A stretch of 30,470 nt of DNA from positions 1 through 30,470 of the forward strand of contig CBDURC010000008.1 in NCBI GenBank assembly GCA_965369635.1. The letters run 5' to 3'. The DNA is from UBA3071 sp965369635 (GTDB lineage: Bacteria; Chloroflexota; Anaerolineae; UBA3071). Positions 16,206 through 25,818 of this stretch are shown piece after piece. The translations under genes and the position numbers were made by a program. The first letter of the stretch is position 1. Each line of letters begins with the position of its first letter. The notes beneath the pieces were generated by a model. The model saw only the letters and a program-made list of their open reading frames with translations. It was not told the origin of the DNA and did not search any database.

Positions 16206-17584
16206 AGCGGCGGATGGACGTCCTGTTCGGCATCACGCTGCTCATCAGCGACTTGTTGATGAGCGGGCTGGCCTTTGGCCTGGCTTACCGGTTGCGTCTG
16301 CTGACCCCCCATGATGGCGTTTTGGAGTTCTACAACTACGTGGGCATGATGATCGTGCACACGCTGTCCATTGTGACGGTATTCTTCCTCAGGAGATCAT
16401 ACCACTCAAGGCATCCCTTCTCGCAACTGGACGAGTTCTACAACGTCGTCGGCAGCGTCCTGCTGGGCGCCGTCACCGCCATTGCGCTCATTTCCTTCCT
16501 CTTCAAGGATCGTGTGGACTACCCCCGTTTGATGATAGTCTATGCTCTGATCCTGACCATCATTCTGGTGACTTTGGGGAGGCTGATACACACATCCTTG
16601 CGTTGGATGCTGCTGGCGCAAGGTCTGGGCAGGAGGAAGGTGCTCCTCGTCGGCGGCGGCGATGTGGGGCGGCTGATCCTGCAAAAGATTCGCCAGTCTC
16701 CCCGCCTCGGCTACGAGGTGGCCGGCTTCGTCAATGGGGAAGTCGGCAGCGTGGTAATGGGAGCGCCGGTGCTCGGCCAGACAGAAGACCTGCCCACTCT
16801 CATTGAGAATCACGACATCGAGGAAGTGATCATCGGCCTGCCGGAAGCGAGCCATGAGGAGATCCTCAACATCGTGTCTCTCTGCGAACGGGAGAGAGTA
16901 GGTATCAGGGTTTTCCCCGACTTGTTCCAGATCATGGCCTCGGAAGTGAGCATCGGCGATCTCGGAGGGTTGCCTTTGCTGACCATGCGGGACGTAGCGC
17001 TGCGCGGCTGGCGGCTGACGCTGAAGCGCATCTTGGACGTCGTCATCGGTGGAGCGGCTCTGACCCTCCTCTCCCCCCTGATGATGCTCACGGCCCTGCT
17101 GATCAAGCTCGATTCCAGGGGGCCGGTCTTCTTCGTCCAGGACCGCACAGGGCTGGACGGCCATCCCTTCCCGATGCTCAAATTCCGCTCCATGCGCCAG
17201 GATGCGGAAGCCAGCGCCACCTGGACGACGGAAAACGATCCCCGCCGCACCCGTATGGGAGCGATTATCCGCAAGCTGTCGGTAGATGAGCTACCTCAGT
17301 TCATCAACGTCCTGCTGGGCGACATGAGCCTGGTTGGACCCCGCCCGGAACAGCCGACGTACGTGGAGCAGTTCCGTCGCAGCATCCCCCGCTATATGGA
17401 CCGTCATCGCGAAAAGGCGGGCCTGACCGGCTGGGCCCAGGTCAATGGGCTGCGGGGCGATACCTCCATCGCCGAGCGCACTAAGTACGATCTCTGGTAC
17501 ATTGAGAACTGGTCGCTCTGGCTCGACGTCAAGATCCTCATTCGTACCCTCTTCCAGGGCCTCACAGGCCGTGGCGCGTACTAG
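16199..17584 (+). CDS. Polyprenyl-phosphate sugar phosphotransferase (WcaJ/CpsE type)
   Basis: A 461-residue membrane enzyme that starts glycan synthesis by moving a sugar-1-phosphate onto undecaprenyl phosphate. The N-terminus has four to five membrane helices (residues 8-120), followed by a Rossmann-like CoA-binding-type domain with KVLLVGGGDVGRLIL. The catalytic bacterial sugar transferase domain starts with KRILDVVIGGAALTLLSP and includes FRSMRQDAEA, RKLSVDELPQFINVLLGDMS and LVGPRPE, then KAGLTGWAQVNGLRGDTS. The ATG at 16199 overlaps the glycosyltransferase stop and has AGGAG at 16186-16190. The specific sugar cannot be read from sequence. It marks the region as a surface polysaccharide or glycolipid locus. 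Confidence 0.93.
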   Translation: MLKRRMDVLFGITLLISDLLMSGLAFGLAYRLRLLTPHDGVLEFYNYVGMMIVHTLSIVTVFFLRRSYHSRHPFSQLDEFYNVVGSVLLGAVTAIALISFLFKDRVDYPRLMIVYALILTIILVTLGRLIHTSLRWMLLAQGLGRRKVLLVGGGDVGRLILQKIRQSPRLGYEVAGFVNGEVGSVVMGAPVLGQTEDLPTLIENHDIEEVIIGLPEASHEEILNIVSLCERERVGIRVFPDLFQIMASEVSIGDLGGLPLLTMRDVALRGWRLTLKRILDVVIGGAALTLLSPLMMLTALLIKLDSRGPVFFVQDRTGLDGHPFPMLKFRSMRQDAEASATWTTENDPRRTRMGAIIRKLSVDELPQFINVLLGDMSLVGPRPEQPTYVEQFRRSIPRYMDRHREKAGLTGWAQVNGLRGDTSIAERTKYDLWYIENWSLWLDVKILIRTLFQGLTGRGAY

Positions 17585-17643
17585 CTGATTCCCCCACAAC
17601 CAGCGCTATCTCCTCCACTCATCGCGCAGGCGAGCCTCCCCGT

Positions 17644-17672
17644 TTGACAGCATCAATACTTTCTGGTATTAT
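17644..17672 (+). promoter_or_regulatory. Promoter of the hrcA-grpE-dnaK operon
   Basis: TTGACA (17644-17649), 17 bases, TATTAT (17667-17672): near-consensus sigma-70 boxes. The CIRCE operator begins 13 bases after the -10 box and so covers the start of transcription. Confidence 0.9.
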
Positions 17673-17684
17673 GTGCCAGTTGCT

Positions 17685-17711
17685 TTAGCACTCTCGATGC
17701 TAGAGTGCTAA
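17685..17711 (+). promoter_or_regulatory. CIRCE operator (HrcA binding site)
   Basis: Perfect consensus TTAGCACTC-N9-GAGTGCTAA. It predicts repression by HrcA, encoded just downstream, with release during heat shock. Confidence 0.98.
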
Positions 17712-17771
17712 ACCGAGCTCAAGCAGAGTTGCTATGAGACCTGAACGAGCGGTAGGACAGATCGGTTGTGA

Positions 17772-18803
17772 ATGATGGCAGAGCGTGACCAACTAGGCAG
17801 CAGGCGCCGCACGGTGCTGGGGCTGGTGATACGAGAATACGTCGCCGGCGCTCAGCCCGTGGGTTCCCAGCACCTTGTAAAGAGATACGGTTTAGGCTAC
17901 AGCCCAGCTACTGTGCGCAACGAACTGGCAGCTCTGGAAAAGTCGGGTTACCTGACCCACCCGCACACATCGGCCGGCCGCGTGCCCACCGAGAAGGGCT
18001 ACCGTTTCTTTGTAGAACACTTGCTGGCGGAGGCACCGTTGCCGCTTTCCGAGCAGCGCATGATCCGCCACCAGTTCCACCAGTCCCGGCTGGAGATGGA
18101 GCAATGGGTGCATCTGGCAGCGGCGGTGCTGGCTAACACTACCCGCAGTGCGGCGCTTGCTACTGTGCCGAAGGCGCTCTGTTGCCATTTCAAGCACCTG
18201 GAACTGATCTCTGTGCGCGATAACGTGGTGCTCCTGGTACTGGTTCTGCTGGGCGGCACCGTCAAGCAGCAGGTACTGCATATGGAGCAGTCGCTCTCGC
18301 AGGAGGCCCTCAGCCTACTTTCCAACCAACTGAACGACGTGCTGGCTCAGGCCGATGCCAAAGAGATAGACACCCGGCTGGTGCATATGTCCGCGTTGGC
18401 AATGCAGGTGAGCCAGTTGGTGGCCGACACCATGTGTCAGATAGACTGCCGCGCCAGCGATCGGATCTTCAGTGAGGGGCTGACCCATCTGCTGAGTGAG
18501 CCAGAGTTTGCCGATAGCGAGGAAGCGCGCCGTGTTGTGCAAGTCCTGGAGCAACGGCCCTTGCTGGACACCATCTTGCAGGAAATGCGGGAGCGGCAAG
18601 GTGTGCAGGTGCTCATCGGCGGCGAAGGGCGCTGGGAAGAGCTAAGCCAGGCCACCCTGGTGCTCTCGAGCTACGGCATCGAAGAGGTGTCCGGCATATT
18701 GGGTGTGTTGGGCCCGCTGCGCATGACCTATTCCCGCACTATCTCCACCGTACGCTACGTGGCTGATTTGATGAGCGGTTTGGTTCAGGAATGGTACGGG
18801 TGA
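17772..18803 (+). CDS. hrcA: Heat-inducible transcription repressor HrcA
   Basis: A 343-residue HrcA of normal length. The N-terminal winged helix includes VLGLVIREYVAGAQPVGSQH, GYSPATVRNELAALEKSGYL and THPHTSAGRVPTEKGYRFFV, the signature region of the family. The middle is the GAF-like dimerisation domain and the end includes GGEGRWEELSQATLVLSSYG and GPLRMTYSRTISTVRYVADL. It represses its own operon through the CIRCE site and is normally folded and activated by GroEL. Two adjacent ATG codons (17772 and 17775) are possible starts; the ribosome binding site is weak. Confidence 0.96.
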   Translation: MMAERDQLGSRRRTVLGLVIREYVAGAQPVGSQHLVKRYGLGYSPATVRNELAALEKSGYLTHPHTSAGRVPTEKGYRFFVEHLLAEAPLPLSEQRMIRHQFHQSRLEMEQWVHLAAAVLANTTRSAALATVPKALCCHFKHLELISVRDNVVLLVLVLLGGTVKQQVLHMEQSLSQEALSLLSNQLNDVLAQADAKEIDTRLVHMSALAMQVSQLVADTMCQIDCRASDRIFSEGLTHLLSEPEFADSEEARRVVQVLEQRPLLDTILQEMRERQGVQVLIGGEGRWEELSQATLVLSSYGIEEVSGILGVLGPLRMTYSRTISTVRYVADLMSGLVQEWYG

Positions 18804-18805
18804 GA

Positions 18806-18854
18806 TGGCTGTTGGAGGATGGCAAATGGCCGATGGCAGATGACAGATACAGGT
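18806..18854 (+). repeat. GATGGCAAATGGCC-type short repeats after hrcA
   Basis: Imperfect tandem words (GATGGCTGTTGGAG, GATGGCAAATGGCC, GATGGCAGATGACAGAT) beginning directly after the hrcA stop. No inverted half is visible. Confidence 0.55.
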
Positions 18855-18877
18855 AATGAAGGGAGGCATGCAGATAA

Positions 18878-19387
18878 GTGTCTATAGAAGCAAGAATAGA
18901 GGAGGCAGGGGCAGTGGATGATCCGCTGACGGTGCTGCAGGCCGAGTTGGATGCCGCCAAGGCGCAGGCAGACGAGTATCTCGACCAGTGGCGGCGCGCA
19001 GCAGCGCAGTTCTCCAATTACAAGAAACGCATTGATAAGGAGCAGTCGGAGTTCACCAGGCTGGCTAACGCCACTCTGATCACCCGCCTGTTGCCCATCA
19101 TCGATGATTTCGAGCGAGCTTTTGAGACGTTGCCCCCTAATCTCGGGGGCATAACATGGGTCGAAGGACTGGCCCTCATCCAGCGCAAGCTGCAACTGCT
19201 GCTGGAGCAGGAGGGGGTGGAGGCCATGGAGACAGAAGGTGAGGCCTTTGACCCAATGCTGCACCAGGCAGTGACGTACGAAGATGCAGAGGGCTTTGAG
19301 GAAGGGCAGATCATTGCCGAAGTGCAGAAGGGGTACAGGATAGGTGAGTGCGTGCTGCGACCCAGCATGGTGAGAGTAGCAAGATAG
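18878..19387 (+). CDS. grpE: GrpE, nucleotide exchange factor for DnaK
   Basis: A 169-residue GrpE. A long N-terminal helix (residues 15-60, QAELDAAKAQADEYLDQWRR) leads into AAAQFSNYKKRIDKEQ, then LLPIIDDFERAF and the beta domain with GEAFDPMLHQAV and VQKGYRIGECVLRPSMVRV, the family signature. It releases ADP from DnaK and acts as a thermosensor. GTG start, with GGGAGG at 18861-18866. Compared with many GrpE proteins the acidic N-terminal extension is short. Second gene of the CIRCE operon. Confidence 0.96.
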   Translation: MSIEARIEEAGAVDDPLTVLQAELDAAKAQADEYLDQWRRAAAQFSNYKKRIDKEQSEFTRLANATLITRLLPIIDDFERAFETLPPNLGGITWVEGLALIQRKLQLLLEQEGVEAMETEGEAFDPMLHQAVTYEDAEGFEEGQIIAEVQKGYRIGECVLRPSMVRVAR

Positions 19388-19448
19388 ACGCAAGATGCAA
19401 GGCTCGGCATCCTGATTAGTTCATTTCACACAAGGAGCAGTTTAGAAA

Positions 19449-21344
<1,896 letters not shown>

Positions 21345-21381
21345 CCCCCAGAGCACAGAACACAGACGAAGACAGAACTTG

Positions 21382-21420
21382 GCCCCTCACTCCGTTTGGA
21401 GCGAGGGGCTTTGTATTGTA
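21382..21420 (+). terminator. Rho-independent terminator after dnaK
   Basis: Arms GCCCCTCACTCC (21382-21393) and GGAGCGAGGGGC (21398-21409) pair with one mismatch around a GTTT loop, followed by the T-rich TTTGTATTGT. Confidence 0.85.
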
Positions 21421-21492
21421 TCTGAGCGCAACAGACGCCGCAGCCCTTATGTACAGATTGTGAAGTAGGACTTCAAACTTATCAATCCCGAC

Positions 21493-21521
21493 TTGACAAA
21501 TATTCAACTCTGTGCTAAGAT
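21493..21521 (+). promoter_or_regulatory. Promoter of the DUF2089 gene
   Basis: TTGACA (21493-21498), 17 bases, TAAGAT (21516-21521). The predicted transcription start is close to 21528, leaving only a short leader before the ATG at 21549. Confidence 0.8.
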
Positions 21522-21548
21522 TATGCCATCATGAGCGGAGGTGATAGC

Positions 21549-21935
21549 ATGTACCCTGTTCCCGGTTCCTGTCCTGTCTGTGGAGACGCACTGATCGTCA
21601 CCCTGCTGCAATGTCCCCATTGCGACACGGTGATGGAAGGCCGCTTCGCCCTGGGCCGCTTCCATCAACTCTCTCAGGAGCAACTCAGCTTCGCCGAGCT
21701 CTTTCTGCGCTGTGAGGGCAAGCTGAACTGGACCGCCGAAGAGATGGGGGTCTCTTACCCCACCGTGCGCTCCCGCCTGGAAGAGGTTATCCGCGCCCTC
21801 GGTTACGAGGTACGAGAGGAGACACCCGCCGAGGAGAAGCAACGCCTGTCCGAGCGCCGCCAAACCATCCTGAACGACCTGGCATCGCGCAGCATCACCG
21901 CTGAGGAAGCGGTGGAATTGCTGAAGAAGCAGTGA
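21549..21935 (+). CDS. DUF2089 zinc-ribbon/helix-turn-helix protein
   Basis: A 128-residue DUF2089 protein. The N-terminal zinc ribbon is formed by CPVC and CPHC pairs; the following region, LSFAELFLRCEGKLNWTAEE and VSYPTVRSRLEEVIRALGY, is a sigma-factor-like helix-turn-helix. The last 30 residues (ILNDLASRSITAEEAVELLK) form the SHOCT-like helical hairpin also present in the small paralogues at 24496-25263. It is likely a DNA-binding regulator; targets unknown. The ATG at 21549 is favoured over 21531 because GGAGG (21537-21541) lies seven bases upstream. Confidence 0.85.
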   Translation: MYPVPGSCPVCGDALIVTLLQCPHCDTVMEGRFALGRFHQLSQEQLSFAELFLRCEGKLNWTAEEMGVSYPTVRSRLEEVIRALGYEVREETPAEEKQRLSERRQTILNDLASRSITAEEAVELLKKQ

Positions 21936-22024
21936 CCCATGATCAGCGATAAACATGACACGTCACCTACTCCCGCTGTTGGCTTGTCCGGCCTGCGGCG
22001 ATGGTCTCGACTTCAATGCCATTA

Positions 22025-22038
22025 CCCAATACCCAGTC
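22025..22038 (+). repeat. Two CCCAATN-type heptamers
   Basis: CCCAATA then CCCAGTC in the 134-base spacer between the DUF2089 and acetyltransferase genes. Same unit as at 15497-15538. Apart from this I see nothing in the spacer. Confidence 0.55.
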
Positions 22039-22069
22039 TCTCGTCCGTAATCCTTGACTGGAGCGAACA

Positions 22070-23098
22070 ATGGCCGTAACCATCCTTGGTCGGCGCAAGC
22101 CGTTCAGGGGCCTTCGCCGCTTCAAGCCCCACCGAGACCTGCGCCAGGTGACAGAACTCATAGCTGAGACCTTCGGCGCTGGCCTGGACGCCGAGGGACG
22201 AGCCGCACTGCGCGAGATGCGGCAGATCAGTTGGCTCGGCCCGCTCGTGGGCTTCATTCTGGCTGCCGACCCCCAACTGCAGCGATTACTCAACGGCTAC
22301 GTCTGGATCGAGGAAGGACGGGTGGTGGGCAATCTGACGCTGCAGAGCGGCATCCGCTACGGGTCGCGCTGGTACATCTCCAACGTGGCCGTCGCGCCGG
22401 CCTATCGCGGCCACGGCATCGCTCGGGCGCTGGTCGAAGCTGCGCTGGAAGAAGCACAGCAGCGGGGGGGGAGCTGGGCCACGCTGCAGGTGGAGGCAGA
22501 GAACGAGACCGCTCGCAGACTGTATGAAGGGTTGGGCTTCGAGGCTCTGGGTGGGCTGGCCTATCTGCGGTTGCCTGAGCCGCCTGCCGCGTCACCACCG
22601 ACCACGGCACCGCCTTCGCTTCGTCATTGGCGATCAGACGATTGGTACCAAGAGTATGAGTTGGCCAAGGCCGCCACGCCGAGCCTGTTGCAATGGTGGC
22701 AGCCACTGCGCCCCGAGGCCTTCCGACTCCATCCCGAGGAACGGCTGGGCGAACTGTTCAGCCAGCTCATCGGGCGGCGGCGCACGTACCGCTGGGTGGT
22801 CGAACAGGAGAGCGGCGCGCAGGGCCAGCTGGCCGCCTCGCTGATGGTGCGTGCCACCCGCTGGCGGGGCGAGCATCAAATGCAGTTGATGGTGCACCCT
22901 GATGCCCGTGGTCCGCTGGAGGAACCGCTGGTGCGGCACGCTCTGGCGCTGCTGGCCTCCTCCTACCCGAGCAGGCCGACGGTTATCCGACATCCGGCCG
23001 AGCATCGCGCAGCCATCAATGTCTTCCTGGCGCACGGCTTCCGACTGCGCCGCACGCTGATGGCGATGAGAAAGAAAATCAGAGGCTGCTGGCTGTGA
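22070..23098 (+). CDS. GNAT-family N-acetyltransferase with a second, degenerate GNAT-like half
   Basis: A 342-residue protein. Residues 20-165 form a GNAT domain: ISNVAVAPAYRGHGIARALV carries the RxxGxA acetyl-CoA loop (motif A), and ENETARRLYEGLGFEALGGL the conserved motif B end. Residues 185-335 look like a second GNAT fold (MQLMVHPDARGPLEEPLVRH, HRAAINVFLAHGFRLRRTL) in which the P-loop is poorly kept, so only the first half is likely catalytic. Substrate unknown. TGGAG at 22059-22063 is the ribosome binding site. Its stop overlaps the start of the MFS gene (GTGA), so the two are coupled. Confidence 0.82.
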   Translation: MAVTILGRRKPFRGLRRFKPHRDLRQVTELIAETFGAGLDAEGRAALREMRQISWLGPLVGFILAADPQLQRLLNGYVWIEEGRVVGNLTLQSGIRYGSRWYISNVAVAPAYRGHGIARALVEAALEEAQQRGGSWATLQVEAENETARRLYEGLGFEALGGLAYLRLPEPPAASPPTTAPPSLRHWRSDDWYQEYELAKAATPSLLQWWQPLRPEAFRLHPEERLGELFSQLIGRRRTYRWVVEQESGAQGQLAASLMVRATRWRGEHQMQLMVHPDARGPLEEPLVRHALALLASSYPSRPTVIRHPAEHRAAINVFLAHGFRLRRTLMAMRKKIRGCWL

Positions 23099-24354
23099 CA
23101 CAAGGCAACTTCTTGACAATTCTGCGCAAGCGAAGGGACTTCCGCCTGCTCTGGCTAGGGCAGATCATCGCTCGCCTGGGCGACAATTTCTACTGGCTGG
23201 CGCTGCTTATCACCGTCAACGAGTTGACTAGCTCTACGCTGGCCATGGGCTTCACCACTATCTCTCTGGCGCTGCCCCAGCTTCTCCTGGGCCTGCCGGC
23301 GGGGGTACTCGTGGATCGCTTCGACCGCCGTAAGGTGATGATCGCTAGCGACGTGCTACGCGGTGGGCTGGTGCTCTTCTGCCTGCTGGTGGGCAGCCGA
23401 GAGCAAGTGTGGATCTTCTACCTGGTCGGCTTCCTGATGTCGGCCATTAGCGTCTTCTTCTTCCCCGCCAGGCAGGCGGTGACGCCGTCGCTGGTGGCCG
23501 AGGAGGAGTTGCTGGGTGCCAACGCGCTGTTGGAGACATCGCGGACGCTGGCCATGCTGATGGGGGCGGCGGCCGCCGGTTTCGTCATCGCCTACGCGGG
23601 AGCCAAGGTCGCCTTCATCCTCGTTTCCATGTCATTCCTGCTGTCGGCGATCTTCCTGTGGGCCATGCGCGTGCCGCAGATGGTACAGTCTACACGCTCC
23701 GCCAGCCTCGCCAACCTCTGGGCCGAACTGCGTCAGGGGCTGGGCTTCGTGCGGAGCAGCCGCTTGCTCACAGGTATCATGATCGTCATGACTGTGTTCA
23801 TGCTGGGCATCGGGGCCATCAATGTGCTCTGGGTGCCCTTCATGGATCGCTTGTTCGGCATTGGCCCCGAAGGGCTGGGCATCGCGGACTCGTTACAGGG
23901 CCTGGGCATGTTGCTGGGCAGCATCATCGTGGGCAATCTGACCAGCCGTTTCAGGCTCACGCGGCTGTTGAGTGGCAGCCTCGCGCTCCTCGGCTTGGCC
24001 GCGGGGGCCATCGGGCTGGCCCCTACATTCGTCGCCGTACTGGTGCTCCTTATCTTCGTGGGAGTGTCGCTGCCACCCATCAACGCCGCGGCCAGCACGC
24101 TGGTACAGACGGTCACGCCCGATGAGCTGATGGGCCGCGTGAACAGCGCCTCGGGCACCGTGCAGAGCGTGGCCAATCTTCTCTCCATGACATTGGCCGC
24201 CACGCTGGGCGATCTCGTCGGCGTGCGTACGGTATTCATCGCCTGTGGGCTGGTCATGCTTGTGGCGAGCGGCATGGGCTGGATGATGCTGCGGGATCCG
24301 GATGAGGCAGCGGCCATCAGCGTGGCGGTGGTGACGTCTCCCGCGTCCGAATAA
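23095..24354 (+). CDS. MFS transporter (MFS_3/EntS-like exporter)
   Basis: A 419-residue protein with about 12 membrane segments. The motif-A loop between helices 2 and 3 reads GLPAGVLVDRFDRRKVM. The FFPARQAVTPSLVAEEEL stretch and the later ELMGRVNSASGTVQSVANL belong to the MFS_3 group, which contains enterobactin and macrolide exporters. The GTG start (23095) overlaps the stop of the acetyltransferase gene. A coupled acetyltransferase and exporter could mean drug or metabolite modification and efflux, but the substrate is unknown. Confidence 0.9.
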   Translation: MTQGNFLTILRKRRDFRLLWLGQIIARLGDNFYWLALLITVNELTSSTLAMGFTTISLALPQLLLGLPAGVLVDRFDRRKVMIASDVLRGGLVLFCLLVGSREQVWIFYLVGFLMSAISVFFFPARQAVTPSLVAEEELLGANALLETSRTLAMLMGAAAAGFVIAYAGAKVAFILVSMSFLLSAIFLWAMRVPQMVQSTRSASLANLWAELRQGLGFVRSSRLLTGIMIVMTVFMLGIGAINVLWVPFMDRLFGIGPEGLGIADSLQGLGMLLGSIIVGNLTSRFRLTRLLSGSLALLGLAAGAIGLAPTFVAVLVLLIFVGVSLPPINAAASTLVQTVTPDELMGRVNSASGTVQSVANLLSMTLAATLGDLVGVRTVFIACGLVMLVASGMGWMMLRDPDEAAAISVAVVTSPASE

Positions 24355-24457
24355 CTGGTAGCTCGGTAGAACGGTAAACTGGTACACTGGCAAATTGGGC
24401 CATGGCCAGTGAATCGTTGCCAATGTACTAGTTTACCGGTTTACCAATCCACCAGTT
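24353..24457 (+). repeat. Long imperfect inverted repeat (CGGTAAACTGG units)
   Basis: Left arm 24353-24395 starts AACTGGTAGCTCGGTAGAAC and right arm 24415-24457 ends TTACCAATCCACCAGTT; the arms pair at most of about 43 positions, and each is itself made of GGTAAACTGG-like words. The core is GGGCCATGGCC. The left arm begins inside the TAA stop codon of the MFS gene. Confidence 0.8.
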
Positions 24458-24495
24458 CGAGCATACCACAACCTGAGCCAGGAAGGAATTGAGAG

Positions 24496-24873
24496 ATGAC
24501 AACCACGGAAGAACGTCTGCGCATCCTACAGATGATCGAGGATGGAGTGATCACTGCTGAAGAGGGAGCCACGCTCTTGGCGGCCCTTGGGGAGTCCACA
24601 CCGAAGCGGGAACCGCCGCGGGGCGCTGCTTTGCCGCCGCGCTGGCTCCGCGTGCGAGTCACCGATCTTCAGTCGGGCAAGCACAAAGTCAACGTCAACA
24701 TCCCCATAGGCTTGGTGGATGTGGGGCTGAAGATGGGGGCCCGCTTTGCTCCGGACATGGAGGGCTTTGACTTCGCCCAGGTTGCCGAAGCCATCCGGAA
24801 GGGAGTGCAGGGCAAGATCATTGACGTCGAGGACAGCGAGGACGGCGAGCGGCTGGAAATCTACGTGGAGTGA
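24496..24873 (+). CDS. SHOCT-like domain small protein, copy 1
   Basis: A 125-residue soluble protein. Residues 1-32 (TEERLRILQMIEDGVITAEE) form a SHOCT-like helical hairpin as found at the ends of DUF2089 and YvlB/LiaX-type proteins. After a Pro/Arg linker comes a compact domain, WLRVRVTDLQSGKHKVNVNI, then GARFAPDMEG and the acidic C-terminus IIDVEDSEDGERLEIYVE. The resemblance of the last part to the start of DUF4097-type adhesin domains is loose. GGAAGG at 24481-24486 is the ribosome binding site. Likely co-transcribed with copy 2, nine bases downstream. Function unknown. Confidence 0.75.
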   Translation: MTTTEERLRILQMIEDGVITAEEGATLLAALGESTPKREPPRGAALPPRWLRVRVTDLQSGKHKVNVNIPIGLVDVGLKMGARFAPDMEGFDFAQVAEAIRKGVQGKIIDVEDSEDGERLEIYVE

Positions 24874-24882
24874 GGTAGAGAC

Positions 24883-25263
24883 ATGACGACAACAGAGGAA
24901 CGACTGCGCGTCTTGAAGATGGTCGAAGAGGGAAAGGTCACAGCCGAGCAAGGGGCTCAGTTGCTGGCGGCTCTAGAAGGCAAAGGTCCCCGCCAGAAGT
25001 CAGAGGAGCCACTCGCCGGCCGCGGCAAGCAACCACGCCGGCTGCGCATCCAGGTCACCAACCTGGAAACAGGCCAGCGCAAAGTCAACATCAACATGCC
25101 CTGGGGCCTGGTCAGTGTAGGCGCAAAGATGGGAGCTCGCTTCGCCCCCGAAGGCATTGACCTCGAAGAGCTCATGGCCGCCATTGACGCTGGTGCCAAG
25201 GGCAAGATCATCGATGTTGTAGACGAAGAGGACAACGAACGGGTGGAGATCTACGTAGAGTAA
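24883..25263 (+). CDS. SHOCT-like domain small protein, copy 2
   Basis: A 126-residue tandem paralogue of the previous gene: the start MTTTEERLRVLKMVEEGKVT and the end KGKIIDVVDEEDNERVEIYV are near identical, while the linker (KGPRQKSEEPLAGRGKQ) differs. GAGGT at 24872-24876 overlaps the stop of copy 1 and serves as ribosome binding site. Both have the same order of domains, so they probably arose by local duplication and may form a complex. Function unknown; related domains occur in envelope-stress proteins of Firmicutes. Confidence 0.75.
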   Translation: MTTTEERLRVLKMVEEGKVTAEQGAQLLAALEGKGPRQKSEEPLAGRGKQPRRLRIQVTNLETGQRKVNINMPWGLVSVGAKMGARFAPEGIDLEELMAAIDAGAKGKIIDVVDEEDNERVEIYVE

Positions 25264-25405
25264 AGCTCCTCGCCATCATCGCTTCTTGCTATCGATGCCG
25301 AAGGACCACTCGATGCACTGCACATCACGCCTCTGGCAAGCCCAGGGGGTGGTTCTGCAGTTGCTCAGAGTGTTACGATGATTCTGCCAGCAGAAGGGCG
25401 AGAGG

Positions 25406-25777
25406 ATGAACGAAATGGACGAAGCGCACGTCAAGATTCTGCAGATGCTCCAATGGGATCATCTCCGCTGAGGAAGCGGAGAGGCTGCTGGGGAGCCGAG
25501 GGGCAGGGGAGAAAATGGCTCTCGCTCCTCCGCTCCTCTGCACCCCTGCTCCCTTGCACCCCTGCAGCCTGCCTTTGCCGCTGCGACCCGCCGCCTGGGC
25601 GCTGCGCCTGGCCCGTCCCTGGGTGCCTCAATTGAAAGACACCGCTGTTGACGAGCTGATCCTGTCGCTGGCTGAAGCGGACGTCGAGGAAGAGACCCTG
25701 AAGGACACGAAAGAAAGCGAAAAATCGTAGAAGTTGATGAGGGAGAAGGTGAGCAGGTAGAGGTTCGCATCGGTTGA
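25406..25777 (+). pseudogene. Decayed third SHOCT-like paralogue, broken by frameshifts and repeat DNA
   Basis: ATG 25406 reads MNEMDEAHVKILQML and then must shift by one base to continue NGIISAEEAERLLG, the same hairpin as copies 1 and 2. Next comes a G-rich/C-rich repeat block (25499-25575) replacing the linker and first strands. A segment LPLRPAAWALRLARPWVPQL and DTAVDELILSLAEADVEEET matches the middle of copy 2. ACGAAAG-type repeat then follows, and after another shift the frame ends IVEVDEGEGEQVEVRIG with TGA at 25775-25777, the counterpart of the copy 2 C-terminus. The spacer before it (25264-25405) holds nothing I recognise. Confidence 0.75.
25499..25575 (+). repeat. Short-repeat element with GGAGAAAA core inside the decayed paralogue
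   Basis: GAGGGGCAGGGGAGAAAA, then TGGCTCTCGCTCCTCCGCTC and C-rich words (GCACCCCTGCTCCC, TGCACCCCTGCAG). The G-rich left side, GGAGAAAA core and C-rich right side match the layout of the element at 8724-8798. Confidence 0.65.
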
Positions 25778-25818
25778 CAGGTGGTTGGAAGCAGGCAATC
25801 CCTCACCCGCCTTTCGCC

